Source: STF1-138 sp035356975 (GTDB lineage Bacteria > Patescibacteriota > Patescibacteriia > UBA1558 > S5-K13). Taken from it: a stretch of DNA of 7,227 nt. Positions 1 through 7,135 of the stretch are shown in pieces (position 1 is the stretch's first letter; every line of letters starts with the position of its first letter). The position numbers and the translations under genes were made by a program. A model generated the notes under the pieces. It was not told where the DNA came from. It did not search any database and saw only the letters and a program-made list of their open reading frames with translations. The DNA lies in contig DAORGW010000040.1 in the NCBI GenBank assembly GCA_035356975.1, forward strand, positions 1-7,227, read 5' to 3'.

Positions 1-3000
1 AGCCTTATAAATAGCGTTACTTAATGTTCTTCTTAAATTGATACATTCATCTGTAATTGGAATTGTTTTTGATAATTTTCTATTATAAGAAATTGAATTC
101 ATATCATAGAAAGTTCTACAATCTAAATCTGTCTCCGGATTACAAGATCTTTGATCTAAATTATCAGAACATTCAAACCCTCCTATTGTAATATGAGTAC
201 ACGGCGCATTTCTTCCTTCTATATTATTCTCTGATTGATCACTTTTTAATAATTTCCATGTTTTTAATTGAAATCCCGATGTATCAGAGCCTTCCCACGT
301 ATAATATATGCTTATTTCATTATTAACATCAGTTGGTGTTACACATTGTCTTAATAATTTATAATATTCTTTATTTTCACCACCCTGATCAGCTCCACCA
401 ACATTTGTAAATTCCTCACAGGACGGTTCAGAACAATTTTTTGCAGTATCTGCTATAAAATTTCTCGTAATAGGATCTGGAATATTTTGATTTGCTTCTT
501 CAGCTTCTAATTTATCAAAATAATTTGGTAACTGTGAATATGCATCAAATTTATTACACTCAGAAGGACAAATGTCATTATTAGTAACAATAGCACTTAC
601 AGAAACATCGTTATTTACTGGTCTATATAATTCACAACCACTATCTTCTCTTGAACAATACTTAGAATAATTAACACACTCAGGGGCTGGATTATCACTC
701 TTACAATTATAATAATCTGGTGCTTTTTTAAAGAAAACATTTGAAGCCGCTCCGTATTCATTATAGACGCTTGGTGTGGCTCCTGGTCCACTAGAATATG
801 TTTCATCAGAACCGGACACAGATTGATCAATAAATTCAAGCTGAATATTATCTATATAAAAATTACCACCCCCATAAATAGATAATGAAATCGTGTCTAC
901 TGAATTATTAAATATAGTATATGAAGCGTATCTTCTAGTCCAATTAGTAGCCTCGTATTCGTCAAAAATTGCATCCTCCAACAATACATCATTTATATAT
1001 GGGTAGATATAAGCACCTTCATCATTAGTTTTTGCATAATAACTCAAGACATAATTACCTCTTCCGGGCACTTTGATATCTATAGATAAACTACTTTCTG
1101 AATCTAATTCTTCAATAGTATCCCCATCTATTATATCCTCTATAGAATCAGAAGTTCCATTATTACCAACAGAAGCTCCCGTGGCTGCACTTATTTTTAT
1201 ACCAAGAACATTTTCTTCGTCTGTTTGTGTATTATCTTCCTCCCCCGTGATAGAAGCTATAGAATATCTACCATAAACAGCATCACTTGTAGATAATTTA
1301 GCACCGCTAATTGTCCATCCATCTGGAATTAAATCTTGCCTACCCTCATCTATCTCAAAACTACCATTTGGAATTAAATTAACCCCCCTTTCTATATTAA
1401 TAAAATTACTACAACCATCTTTTGACTTATTACATGACTGAATATTTCCATTAAAGTAAAAATTTCCTGTATTTTGGGCCCAAATATAAGACTCATCTGA
1501 TAATGTTTTCGTAGACAAGTATTTTCTACAACCAGATTGCTCTTGAGGACAGTCTCTTAATGTATTAATTAAATATGATTGTTGTTTATTTTCATCATCT
1601 TTGAGAGTTACACAACCATTAAAATTTTTGTCACAAACATCTCCTTGAAATCTCCAGATATTTTTTTCTCTCAAACAATAACCATATTCACCTATACATT
1701 TACCATTTTCATCTTCCTTTAGACACTGTCTTGTATCAGCACAATCTTGATATCTATTTGAACTTTCACTCATTTCAAGTGCACTATAGTATCCATTTGC
1801 GTAACATTTCTGAGCTGGTGCCTTTAACACCCAATTAGGATTAACAAGTCCACAAAGTGGTGCCTCTCCCTTTTCTTTTATAAGACATCCACCTTCCATC
1901 CATTCATAATATGAATCAACCTTTGCTCCCTGACAATTTGCTTCATTTGTCTCTGGAACTTCTACTATGCCCGACAAAATTCCATTTGTATCAAAATTAT
2001 ATTGATAACAAATACCCGTTCTTTGATTATTTCCACCATTAATCCCCACCCACCTTACCTCTATATCATCCAAATAATATGGCGCCTCTCTTAAAGCATC
2101 TTTATTACAATCATCTTGTTTAATAAGTGGTGAGTAAGGTCTCCAACCACAAGATTCATCTCGAACTGTTTGCCACTGAATCTCACCATTAATTAAGTCT
2201 CCTTTTTTATAAACTCCATATTGACCATATTGATTCATTACATCATTTAGTGTACATCCGCTCTGTGGGCATATCGGCGTTCCATTTTGTGCTAATTGAG
2301 ATATTTTAAGTGCTGCCAATTCCCAACCAACTGGAATTACCCTATTTTTTCTTAATTTTTTCATATTATCATATGAAATTCCCTCGTTTAAATCTGGCTG
2401 TTGAGAAATTTGAGCGTTGCCCAAATCCTTAAATCCAAAAATTTTAGATCCACTTATTAAATCGTCTTCTACTGCTTGCTTTAGTGTTATTGGATTTCCT
2501 GTTTGAGCCATTCTAAGCACTTCTGCAAAATCAGAATCAATCACAGAATCATTCAGACTTCCTGGTATACCAGACTGATCATTTCTCATTGTCATCTGCA
2601 TCTCAGTTATTAAATCAATATCTGTTGCGCTTGTATTAAATGATATCTTTTTTACTGAAGAATAAATTTGATCTATATAATCCCTAACAGAAAGTGGGGC
2701 GCCCCTAATTCCATCTTTCCGAGATCTGTATGAATCAATAGCACGCTGTGCAAATTGAGAATAAAAAAATCCACTAAATTTTTTTAAAAAACGGCTAGTA
2801 TATGTATATGCAAAAATTCCCATTGCGTCAGCCAATGGATTACCAGTTTGTTCAAGCTGAAGATCTTTAGAAGAATTATCTCCCCTTGCGGCCTCTAATT
2901 GTTGTTTTGTGCTTCCTGGCAAACTGCTTGGATTTTCATTAATAACCTGTCTTCCTGATTTTCCACCCATTTCTGTTTGCTCGTCAGACTTTCTCTGTCT

Positions 3001-3741
3001 CTCCTTCTCTTCCTTTTCTTTTTTAGCAGCCTCATCCGCGGCCTCGTCAATTGATCCCTCTATAACTATATCTTGTTCTTCAATATTAAAAAGGCTTTGT
3101 ATAACACTTGCCTGATATTCAATTTTATCTTCAAATCCGGAAAGCCCCTTACCAAAACCCAATTCTTTCAATGATGCACCATTTAAAGATAATAAAGATA
3201 GTCTGTCATCATAATATTTTTTGCCCAAATCCCCCCATTTATTAGCCATTTCAGTAAAAGTACACCTAGCATTAACACTTGGTTTCTTTCCCGAAAGAAG
3301 ATCTAATTTATTTGTAACAATATCTACCTTAAATTGTGGATCCGTTGGATTACAAATATCAAATCCCGACATAGTAGAGGAAACTGCCCCGCCAAATTCT
3401 GTTAAAAATGCGGCGGCTCCAGCATCACCAGCATCCGCCAAGTAATCCTTCCAATTCTTTGTGTATAGCAGTGGTTGACCACCTCCAGCACCTTCTGCCA
3501 AATCAACAGCTGCATTATATGCCAATGTGTTTAAAAATGTAGAAATTGTTTTTTTGTATGTGGTTGCTACCAATGTTTGTTTAGCGGCTTGAAAAATTTT
3601 TTCTATTTGATTCCAAATATTACCAGGAATATCTGCTACTGGTATCATAGCTCGAGATCTTTGAGGAGCAATAAAAATAATATTAATAATAAATATGGTC
3701 ACTATAATAATCAAAATAATTTTTAACTTTTTATTTATCAT
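1..3741 (-). CDS. Giant exported cysteine-rich protein with a carbohydrate-binding-like jelly roll, C-terminus beyond the window
   Basis: I translated the minus strand from the ATG at 3741 to position 1 and found 1247 codons with no stop, so the gene is real and continues past the left edge. Residues 1-7 are basic and 8-26 form one hydrophobic segment, a signal peptide (possible cleavage after RSRA, 28-31) or an anchor. A conserved-looking domain follows (about 32-215, with C130 and C160), then a charged helix rich in E, K and A (231-256) and a cysteine-free stretch to 490. Residues 491-777 hold 19 cysteines. Residues 786-969 look like a CBM4/9-type jelly roll: they open with NLIPNGSFE, then PDGW, and close with NFYIDNIQLE. 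Residues 1013-1233 hold 14 more cysteines. No further membrane helix is seen. Phrases such as LCGLVNPNWVLK and WEGSDTSG match, from memory, an uncharacterised large protein family common in Patescibacteria. It starts four bases after the thrombospondin-repeat gene. A surface role binding sugars is inference; no catalytic site is recognised. Confidence 0.93.
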   Translation of the reverse strand, partial: MINKKLKIILIIIVTIFIINIIFIAPQRSRAMIPVADIPGNIWNQIEKIFQAAKQTLVATTYKKTISTFLNTLAYNAAVDLAEGAGGGQPLLYTKNWKDYLADAGDAGAAAFLTEFGGAVSSTMSGFDICNPTDPQFKVDIVTNKLDLLSGKKPSVNARCTFTEMANKWGDLGKKYYDDRLSLLSLNGASLKELGFGKGLSGFEDKIEYQASVIQSLFNIEEQDIVIEGSIDEAADEAAKKEKEEKERQRKSDEQTEMGGKSGRQVINENPSSLPGSTKQQLEAARGDNSSKDLQLEQTGNPLADAMGIFAYTYTSRFLKKFSGFFYSQFAQRAIDSYRSRKDGIRGAPLSVRDYIDQIYSSVKKISFNTSATDIDLITEMQMTMRNDQSGIPGSLNDSVIDSDFAEVLRMAQTGNPITLKQAVEDDLISGSKIFGFKDLGNAQISQQPDLNEGISYDNMKKLRKNRVIPVGWELAALKISQLAQNGTPICPQSGCTLNDVMNQYGQYGVYKKGDLINGEIQWQTVRDESCGWRPYSPLIKQDDCNKDALREAPYYLDDIEVRWVGINGGNNQRTGICYQYNFDTNGILSGIVEVPETNEANCQGAKVDSYYEWMEGGCLIKEKGEAPLCGLVNPNWVLKAPAQKCYANGYYSALEMSESSNRYQDCADTRQCLKEDENGKCIGEYGYCLREKNIWRFQGDVCDKNFNGCVTLKDDENKQQSYLINTLRDCPQEQSGCRKYLSTKTLSDESYIWAQNTGNFYFNGNIQSCNKSKDGCSNFINIERGVNLIPNGSFEIDEGRQDLIPDGWTISGAKLSTSDAVYGRYSIASITGEEDNTQTDEENVLGIKISAATGASVGNNGTSDSIEDIIDGDTIEELDSESSLSIDIKVPGRGNYVLSYYAKTNDEGAYIYPYINDVLLEDAIFDEYEATNWTRRYASYTIFNNSVDTISLSIYGGGNFYIDNIQLEFIDQSVSGSDETYSSGPGATPSVYNEYGAASNVFFKKAPDYYNCKSDNPAPECVNYSKYCSREDSGCELYRPVNNDVSVSAIVTNNDICPSECNKFDAYSQLPNYFDKLEAEEANQNIPDPITRNFIADTAKNCSEPSCEEFTNVGGADQGGENKEYYKLLRQCVTPTDVNNEISIYYTWEGSDTSGFQLKTWKLLKSDQSENNIEGRNAPCTHITIGGFECSDNLDQRSCNPETDLDCRTFYDMNSISYNRKLSKTIPITDECINLRRTLSNAIYKA

Positions 3742-3745
3742 TTTT

Positions 3746-4546
3746 TTATTTTAAACTTGATATTTCATCAAGTGTTTGTAAGTATATTTGTTTTATTTCA
3801 TCGTCTGAAAGACTAGATAACTGTTCCTCTGTTGCACCACCCTGTATCATAATATCTTTAATGTTTTGAATTGGTATATTTCTCATTTTTTCTATTTCTT
3901 GTAATTCTTCTTCTGTAAATTTTACCTCAGTATTGGTAATAGATGGGTCTATATTGCTCGTTACGTCTTCTGAGGATGTAATAATTTGCTTCATTTGATT
4001 AAAATCTTCTTCTTTTAGAGAATCAATATCTACCTTATCATATCCGGAATCAATCAATAATTTTTTAAATGATTGAAAATCTATATTTTGAAAATCTAAA
4101 TCTTTTAATAAATTCATAAATTCTGACTCTGTAGTTGGTGCCACAACAAACCCACAATTACTTCCCGTACACACACCATCTCTCCCTAAAACCATCTCAT
4201 CATAATCAGATACACCATCTAAATCAGTATCCTCTAAATATGGACTTGTGTTGTAGGTATTTAATTCGTCATAATCAGACAACCCATCTAAATCCGTGTC
4301 TTTTATTCTATTCAAATTTTCTATTACACTCGCCCTATCTTCTATTGTAACCTCTGGAATTATGAGGCTATTTTTTATTCCTATATACATCCCCAAAATC
4401 CCAAAAACAATAGAAAAAATCCCAACAATAAAAAGGGATTTTACTATAACATCTTCTCTTGAAAAATAATCTAAAACTCTATTAAAAAATTTATTTTTAT
4501 TGATAGAATTATCTAACGAAAAATCTTTTTCATTATTTAAAGTCAT
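3746..4546 (-). CDS. Single-pass membrane protein with two thrombospondin type 3 calcium loops
   Basis: The 266-residue protein has a polar N-terminus (1-35), one hydrophobic helix (about 36-57) and a mostly acidic C-terminal part probably outside the membrane. Two near-identical loops, DTDLDGLSDYDE (83-94) and DTDLDGVSDYDE (106-117), fit the DxDxDGxxDxxE calcium-binding pattern of thrombospondin type 3 repeats, 23 residues apart. C126 and C131 follow and could form a small disulfide loop. The C-terminal part carries two related helical units of about 32 residues (158-189 and 227-259), each with a K-x-hydrophobic core, a central Gly and a later SL pair. The ATG at 4546 is the first in frame and is preceded by a well-spaced promoter. 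No Shine-Dalgarno site is visible. The stop lies four bases before the giant gene, so the two are almost certainly co-transcribed and perhaps translationally coupled. In such proteins the loops usually act as calcium-stabilised spacers or adhesion elements; the exact role here is unknown. Confidence 0.93.
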   Translation of the reverse strand: MTLNNEKDFSLDNSINKNKFFNRVLDYFSREDVIVKSLFIVGIFSIVFGILGMYIGIKNSLIIPEVTIEDRASVIENLNRIKDTDLDGLSDYDELNTYNTSPYLEDTDLDGVSDYDEMVLGRDGVCTGSNCGFVVAPTTESEFMNLLKDLDFQNIDFQSFKKLLIDSGYDKVDIDSLKEEDFNQMKQIITSSEDVTSNIDPSITNTEVKFTEEELQEIEKMRNIPIQNIKDIMIQGGATEEQLSSLSDDEIKQIYLQTLDEISSLK

Positions 4547-4575
4547 AATGGAAATTCAATTTTTTATATATCAAT

Positions 4576-4604
4576 ATTATACTAATTTTTTAAATTAAAG
4601 TAAA
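4576..4604 (-). promoter_or_regulatory. Sigma-70-type promoter for the thrombospondin-repeat/giant-protein operon
   Basis: Read on the minus strand, a TTTACT -35 box (4599-4604; four of six consensus bases) is followed by a 17-base spacer and a perfect TATAAT -10 box (4576-4581). Transcription would start near 4569, giving a leader of roughly 22 bases before the ATG at 4546. The background is very AT-rich, so a chance match is possible, but the optimal spacing, the perfect -10 and the position just upstream of the first gene of a unit favour a genuine promoter. Confidence 0.6.
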
Positions 4605-4676
4605 TGAAAAAATCATAAACCACAAACTGCAAAAAATTCCATACATATATAATACAATTAATTTGGCGTGGAAATG

Positions 4677-4696
4677 AATTTAATATCTATTAAATT
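4677..4696. repeat. Perfect 9-bp AT-only inverted repeat at the end of the membrane-protein gene
   Basis: The plus strand reads AATTTAATA, TC, TATTAAATT, a perfect 9-base inverted repeat around a 2-base centre. It overlaps two bases of the TAA stop (4695-4697) of the upstream membrane-protein gene. As RNA it would make only a weak A-U stem with a loop of about six bases, and no run of U follows in the direction of transcription, so it is a poor intrinsic terminator. It could be a protein-binding palindrome, or simply chance in a sequence this rich in A and T. Confidence 0.4.
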
Positions 4697-6314
4697 AAAT
4701 GTCTATTTGTTTTCTAATAAAAATGATTCCGTTTTTTTCTTCACATAAAATTATCCAATCATCAGAGGAATTTAAAAATCCCATTAAATAATTCTTAGAT
4801 GTCTCTGTGGCACCAGAACCATAAGAAAAAAAACTTTCAAGCCAATTAAATCTGTGCTTTTTTTCTTGTTTTTTTAAAACAACCATTTGTATCTCATATT
4901 TATTAAGTAATTTTTCTGATTTATCTTTTTCAAAAAACTCAAAATATTTTTTTAATATTGATTCGCCATCATCAAAAGGGTACTGAGGCAATCTTCCATC
5001 TAGAAACAAACGAACTTCTGGCAGTGTCCATATCAGATAACCACCCCAGCCATAATATACAAAAATTCTCTTATTTTTTTGCTTCTGTTCATTTATACAA
5101 CTTAACATATTGACAGGATAATGATTTTTAAAACTTAAAAATGGGTCTTTTGTAAAATTTATTTTTGAAAAGAACAGTGATGAAAACATAATTAATATAA
5201 TTATCGCAAACATTTGAATTATATAATAAGTTTTGCTATAAATTTTACTTAAAAAATTAGATAAATTTTGGAAAAAGAAAATCAAATAATCATAGATAAA
5301 AAAAATAGAAGCGATAAATAAAAGAGGAAAATGTCTTTTTGATTTTATTGATAGGGTAATAAAAAAAATTGAAATTAAAAATTCAAAAAGTTTTATTTTT
5401 TTAAATTTAACATCAAAAATACAACTAAAAATAATTGCTATTAAAACAACTACATAAAAAAACTGGGAAATACGCACGGGTACGTAAAATATAGGAATCC
5501 ATTCCGCAATATGAGTCAAATAAAATGTATCTCTATACTGATAGAGAAAACTATACAATTCAAATTTATATGGCCCCAAAAATGTAAGAAAAAAACTAAA
5601 CGAAGAAACACACGCAAAAATTATCAAATCTTTTATACTTAAAATATTGTATTCAATAAATTTAATTTTTGTAAATTTTTGTAAAATAATTTCTAAAATT
5701 TTAATACATAAAAAAATAAAAAGAACAATAAAACCTATAAGAAATCCTCCGTGAAGACAAGACCATAAAAATAATAGTGGTGGTAAAAATAATAAAATGA
5801 TATATTTTTTATTTTTTTCAAAACCAAAAATAATAAAAAATAGTAATGTTATAAATAAAAAATTAATCTCCTGAACCCTTACACCAAAATGGGGTAAAAT
5901 TCCAAAAACAGCCAATAACTCTAATAACAATAAAATCGTCAGATCAAATATTTTTGTTTTATATTTTTTTAATAGAAAAATATTTATTATTGTAAATGTT
6001 AGAACAGCTATAAATGCAAAAAAAAGATTAGTCCATAAATAGCCCATTCTGGAATAGATAATATAAATAATTACATTTAATAACCATTCATGATCAACCC
6101 ATCTTTTTCCCAAAAGAGTAAAATTTCGATTTTCTATGTGTGACACCTCCCCACTTTCAAAAGTTTCTTTACCAAACTGCAGGTGCCAACCTAAATCTGG
6201 ATCAAGATAAGAATAAGAGTTGTGTAAAAAAATAAAAAATATAAAAATATAAAAACTAACGAGAAGTATATTTCTAAAAGTAAAAAAATTTTTTACTTTA
6301 TTAAAATAGAACAT
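4695..6314 (-). CDS. Polytopic membrane protein resembling GT-C fold glycosyltransferases
   Basis: The 539-residue protein has about 11 to 13 hydrophobic helices up to residue 382, then a soluble C-terminal domain (about 385-539) likely outside the membrane. The first loop after helix 1 holds YLDPDLGWHL (36-45) with the paired acidic residues D38 and D40, and later WVDHEW (72-77). An acidic pair plus WHL at this place is typical of GT-C enzymes, which transfer sugars from polyprenyl-phosphate donors on the outer face of the membrane. The C-terminal part has YGWGGYLIW (421-429) and FLDGR (437-441), a pattern I associate with uncharacterised bacterial GT-C-like proteins. The ATG at 6314 lies 22 bases inside the end of rsmA; the next Met is at residue 90, past the key loop, so the overlap start is required. 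Enzyme activity and acceptor are inferred. A non-enzymatic membrane protein remains possible. Confidence 0.88.
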   Translation of the reverse strand: MFYFNKVKNFFTFRNILLVSFYIFIFFIFLHNSYSYLDPDLGWHLQFGKETFESGEVSHIENRNFTLLGKRWVDHEWLLNVIIYIIYSRMGYLWTNLFFAFIAVLTFTIINIFLLKKYKTKIFDLTILLLLELLAVFGILPHFGVRVQEINFLFITLLFFIIFGFEKNKKYIILLFLPPLLFLWSCLHGGFLIGFIVLFIFLCIKILEIILQKFTKIKFIEYNILSIKDLIIFACVSSFSFFLTFLGPYKFELYSFLYQYRDTFYLTHIAEWIPIFYVPVRISQFFYVVVLIAIIFSCIFDVKFKKIKLFEFLISIFFITLSIKSKRHFPLLFIASIFFIYDYLIFFFQNLSNFLSKIYSKTYYIIQMFAIIILIMFSSLFFSKINFTKDPFLSFKNHYPVNMLSCINEQKQKNKRIFVYYGWGGYLIWTLPEVRLFLDGRLPQYPFDDGESILKKYFEFFEKDKSEKLLNKYEIQMVVLKKQEKKHRFNWLESFFSYGSGATETSKNYLMGFLNSSDDWIILCEEKNGIIFIRKQIDI

Positions 6315-7126
6315 AATTTAATCCAATTATCTAAATTTAATTTTTCTGCTCTTATATTTAAATCTAAATTACAATCTGAAATAGCTCTTTCGATATTTTT
6401 CTTATCCAAATTTAATCCTGATTTTAGATTATTTAACAACGTTCTTCTTTTTGAAGAGAATCCTATGTTTACAATCTGAAAAAACTTTTTTCTATCTACT
6501 CTATATCTATCCTTAGAAATATTTGAAAAACTTATTACAGCTGAATCAACCTCTGGACTTGGATAAAAATCATTTCTAGAAACATAAAACTCTATTTTTG
6601 GTTCGCTATAAAAATTACACATTACAGAAAGTTTAGACCATTTTTTATCATAATTTACAATTCTTTGTGCTACTTCTTTTTGAATCATTAAAATCATTTT
6701 ATGTGGTGCAAAATCTGATTCCAAAAAAATTCTAAGAAATCTAGAAGTAATATTATATGGAATGTTTGAAATAATTTTATACTTTTTTAAAAAATCTGAA
6801 TTTAATTCTTTATTCAAATTTAATTTTAAAATATCAGATTTAATAAAATTAAAATTATCCGAAACTAATTTAATTTTTTCTAAAATTGGGATAAAATTTG
6901 CATCAAGTTCGACTGAAATTAAATTTACGTTTTTTTCTAAAATTGCATTTGTAAGTGTTCCTAATCCCGGCCCAACCTCTAAAACATTATCAGTTATTTT
7001 TAAATCAGAAACATCTATTATATCTTTTAAAATTTTATCTGAAATTAAAAAATTCTGTCCGCGTAATTTATTTATAGACAGATTATAATTTTTTAAAATA
7101 AATTTTGTTTGCTCTAATAGATTCAT
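6293..7126 (-). CDS. rsmA: 16S rRNA (adenine1518-N6/adenine1519-N6)-dimethyltransferase RsmA (KsgA)
   Basis: RsmA uses S-adenosylmethionine to dimethylate two adjacent adenines in the helix 45 loop of 16S rRNA, a late step of small-subunit assembly. The 277-residue length is normal. Visible family motifs in order are GQNFL (23-27), the SAM-binding VLEVGPGLGTLT (48-59), the acidic residue E73 in SVELD, D98 in SDIL, the catalytic NIPYNI (121-126), FYPSPEVDSAV (187-197) and the C-terminal GFSSKRRTLLNNL (222-234) followed by RAEKLNLDNW (259-268). No key residue is missing. The ATG at 7126 puts GQNFL at the usual distance from the N-terminus. There is no clear Shine-Dalgarno site. It is the first recognised gene after an extended -10 promoter and overlaps the membrane-protein gene downstream, implying one transcript. 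Sampled GC is very low (9 of 60 bases at 6841-6900). Confidence 0.98.
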   Translation of the reverse strand: MNLLEQTKFILKNYNLSINKLRGQNFLISDKILKDIIDVSDLKITDNVLEVGPGLGTLTNAILEKNVNLISVELDANFIPILEKIKLVSDNFNFIKSDILKLNLNKELNSDFLKKYKIISNIPYNITSRFLRIFLESDFAPHKMILMIQKEVAQRIVNYDKKWSKLSVMCNFYSEPKIEFYVSRNDFYPSPEVDSAVISFSNISKDRYRVDRKKFFQIVNIGFSSKRRTLLNNLKSGLNLDKKNIERAISDCNLDLNIRAEKLNLDNWIKLCSILIK

Positions 7127-7135
7127 ATTTTAAAT

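Noticed and set aside
615..3445. Several short open frames of 67 to 74 codons on both strands inside 615-3445
   Set aside because: All lie within the uninterrupted frame of the giant protein, which has domain-like structure throughout. The short frames are low-complexity by-products.
4135..4350. A 71-codon plus-strand frame opposite the thrombospondin-repeat gene
   Set aside because: The minus strand encodes recognisable calcium-binding loops there; the plus-strand peptide (rich in His, Leu and Asn) is a shadow of them.
4677..4696. AT palindrome considered as an intrinsic terminator for the rsmA operon
   Set aside because: The stem is entirely A-U and no T-run follows on the minus strand (the next bases are CATTTCCACGCC), so it lacks both parts of a rho-independent terminator.
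6762..7088. A 108-codon open frame on the plus strand, antisense to rsmA
   Set aside because: It is fully inside the well-supported rsmA gene, and its composition mirrors the Lys/Asn/Ile-rich opposite strand. No family motif is seen.
1..7126. Use of UGA as a sense codon (code 4 or 25), considered because some CPR groups recode it
   Set aside because: No in-frame UGA occurs in over 2,300 codons, Trp uses UGG and Gly uses GGN, and all three complete genes end in UAA. The standard bacterial code fits.
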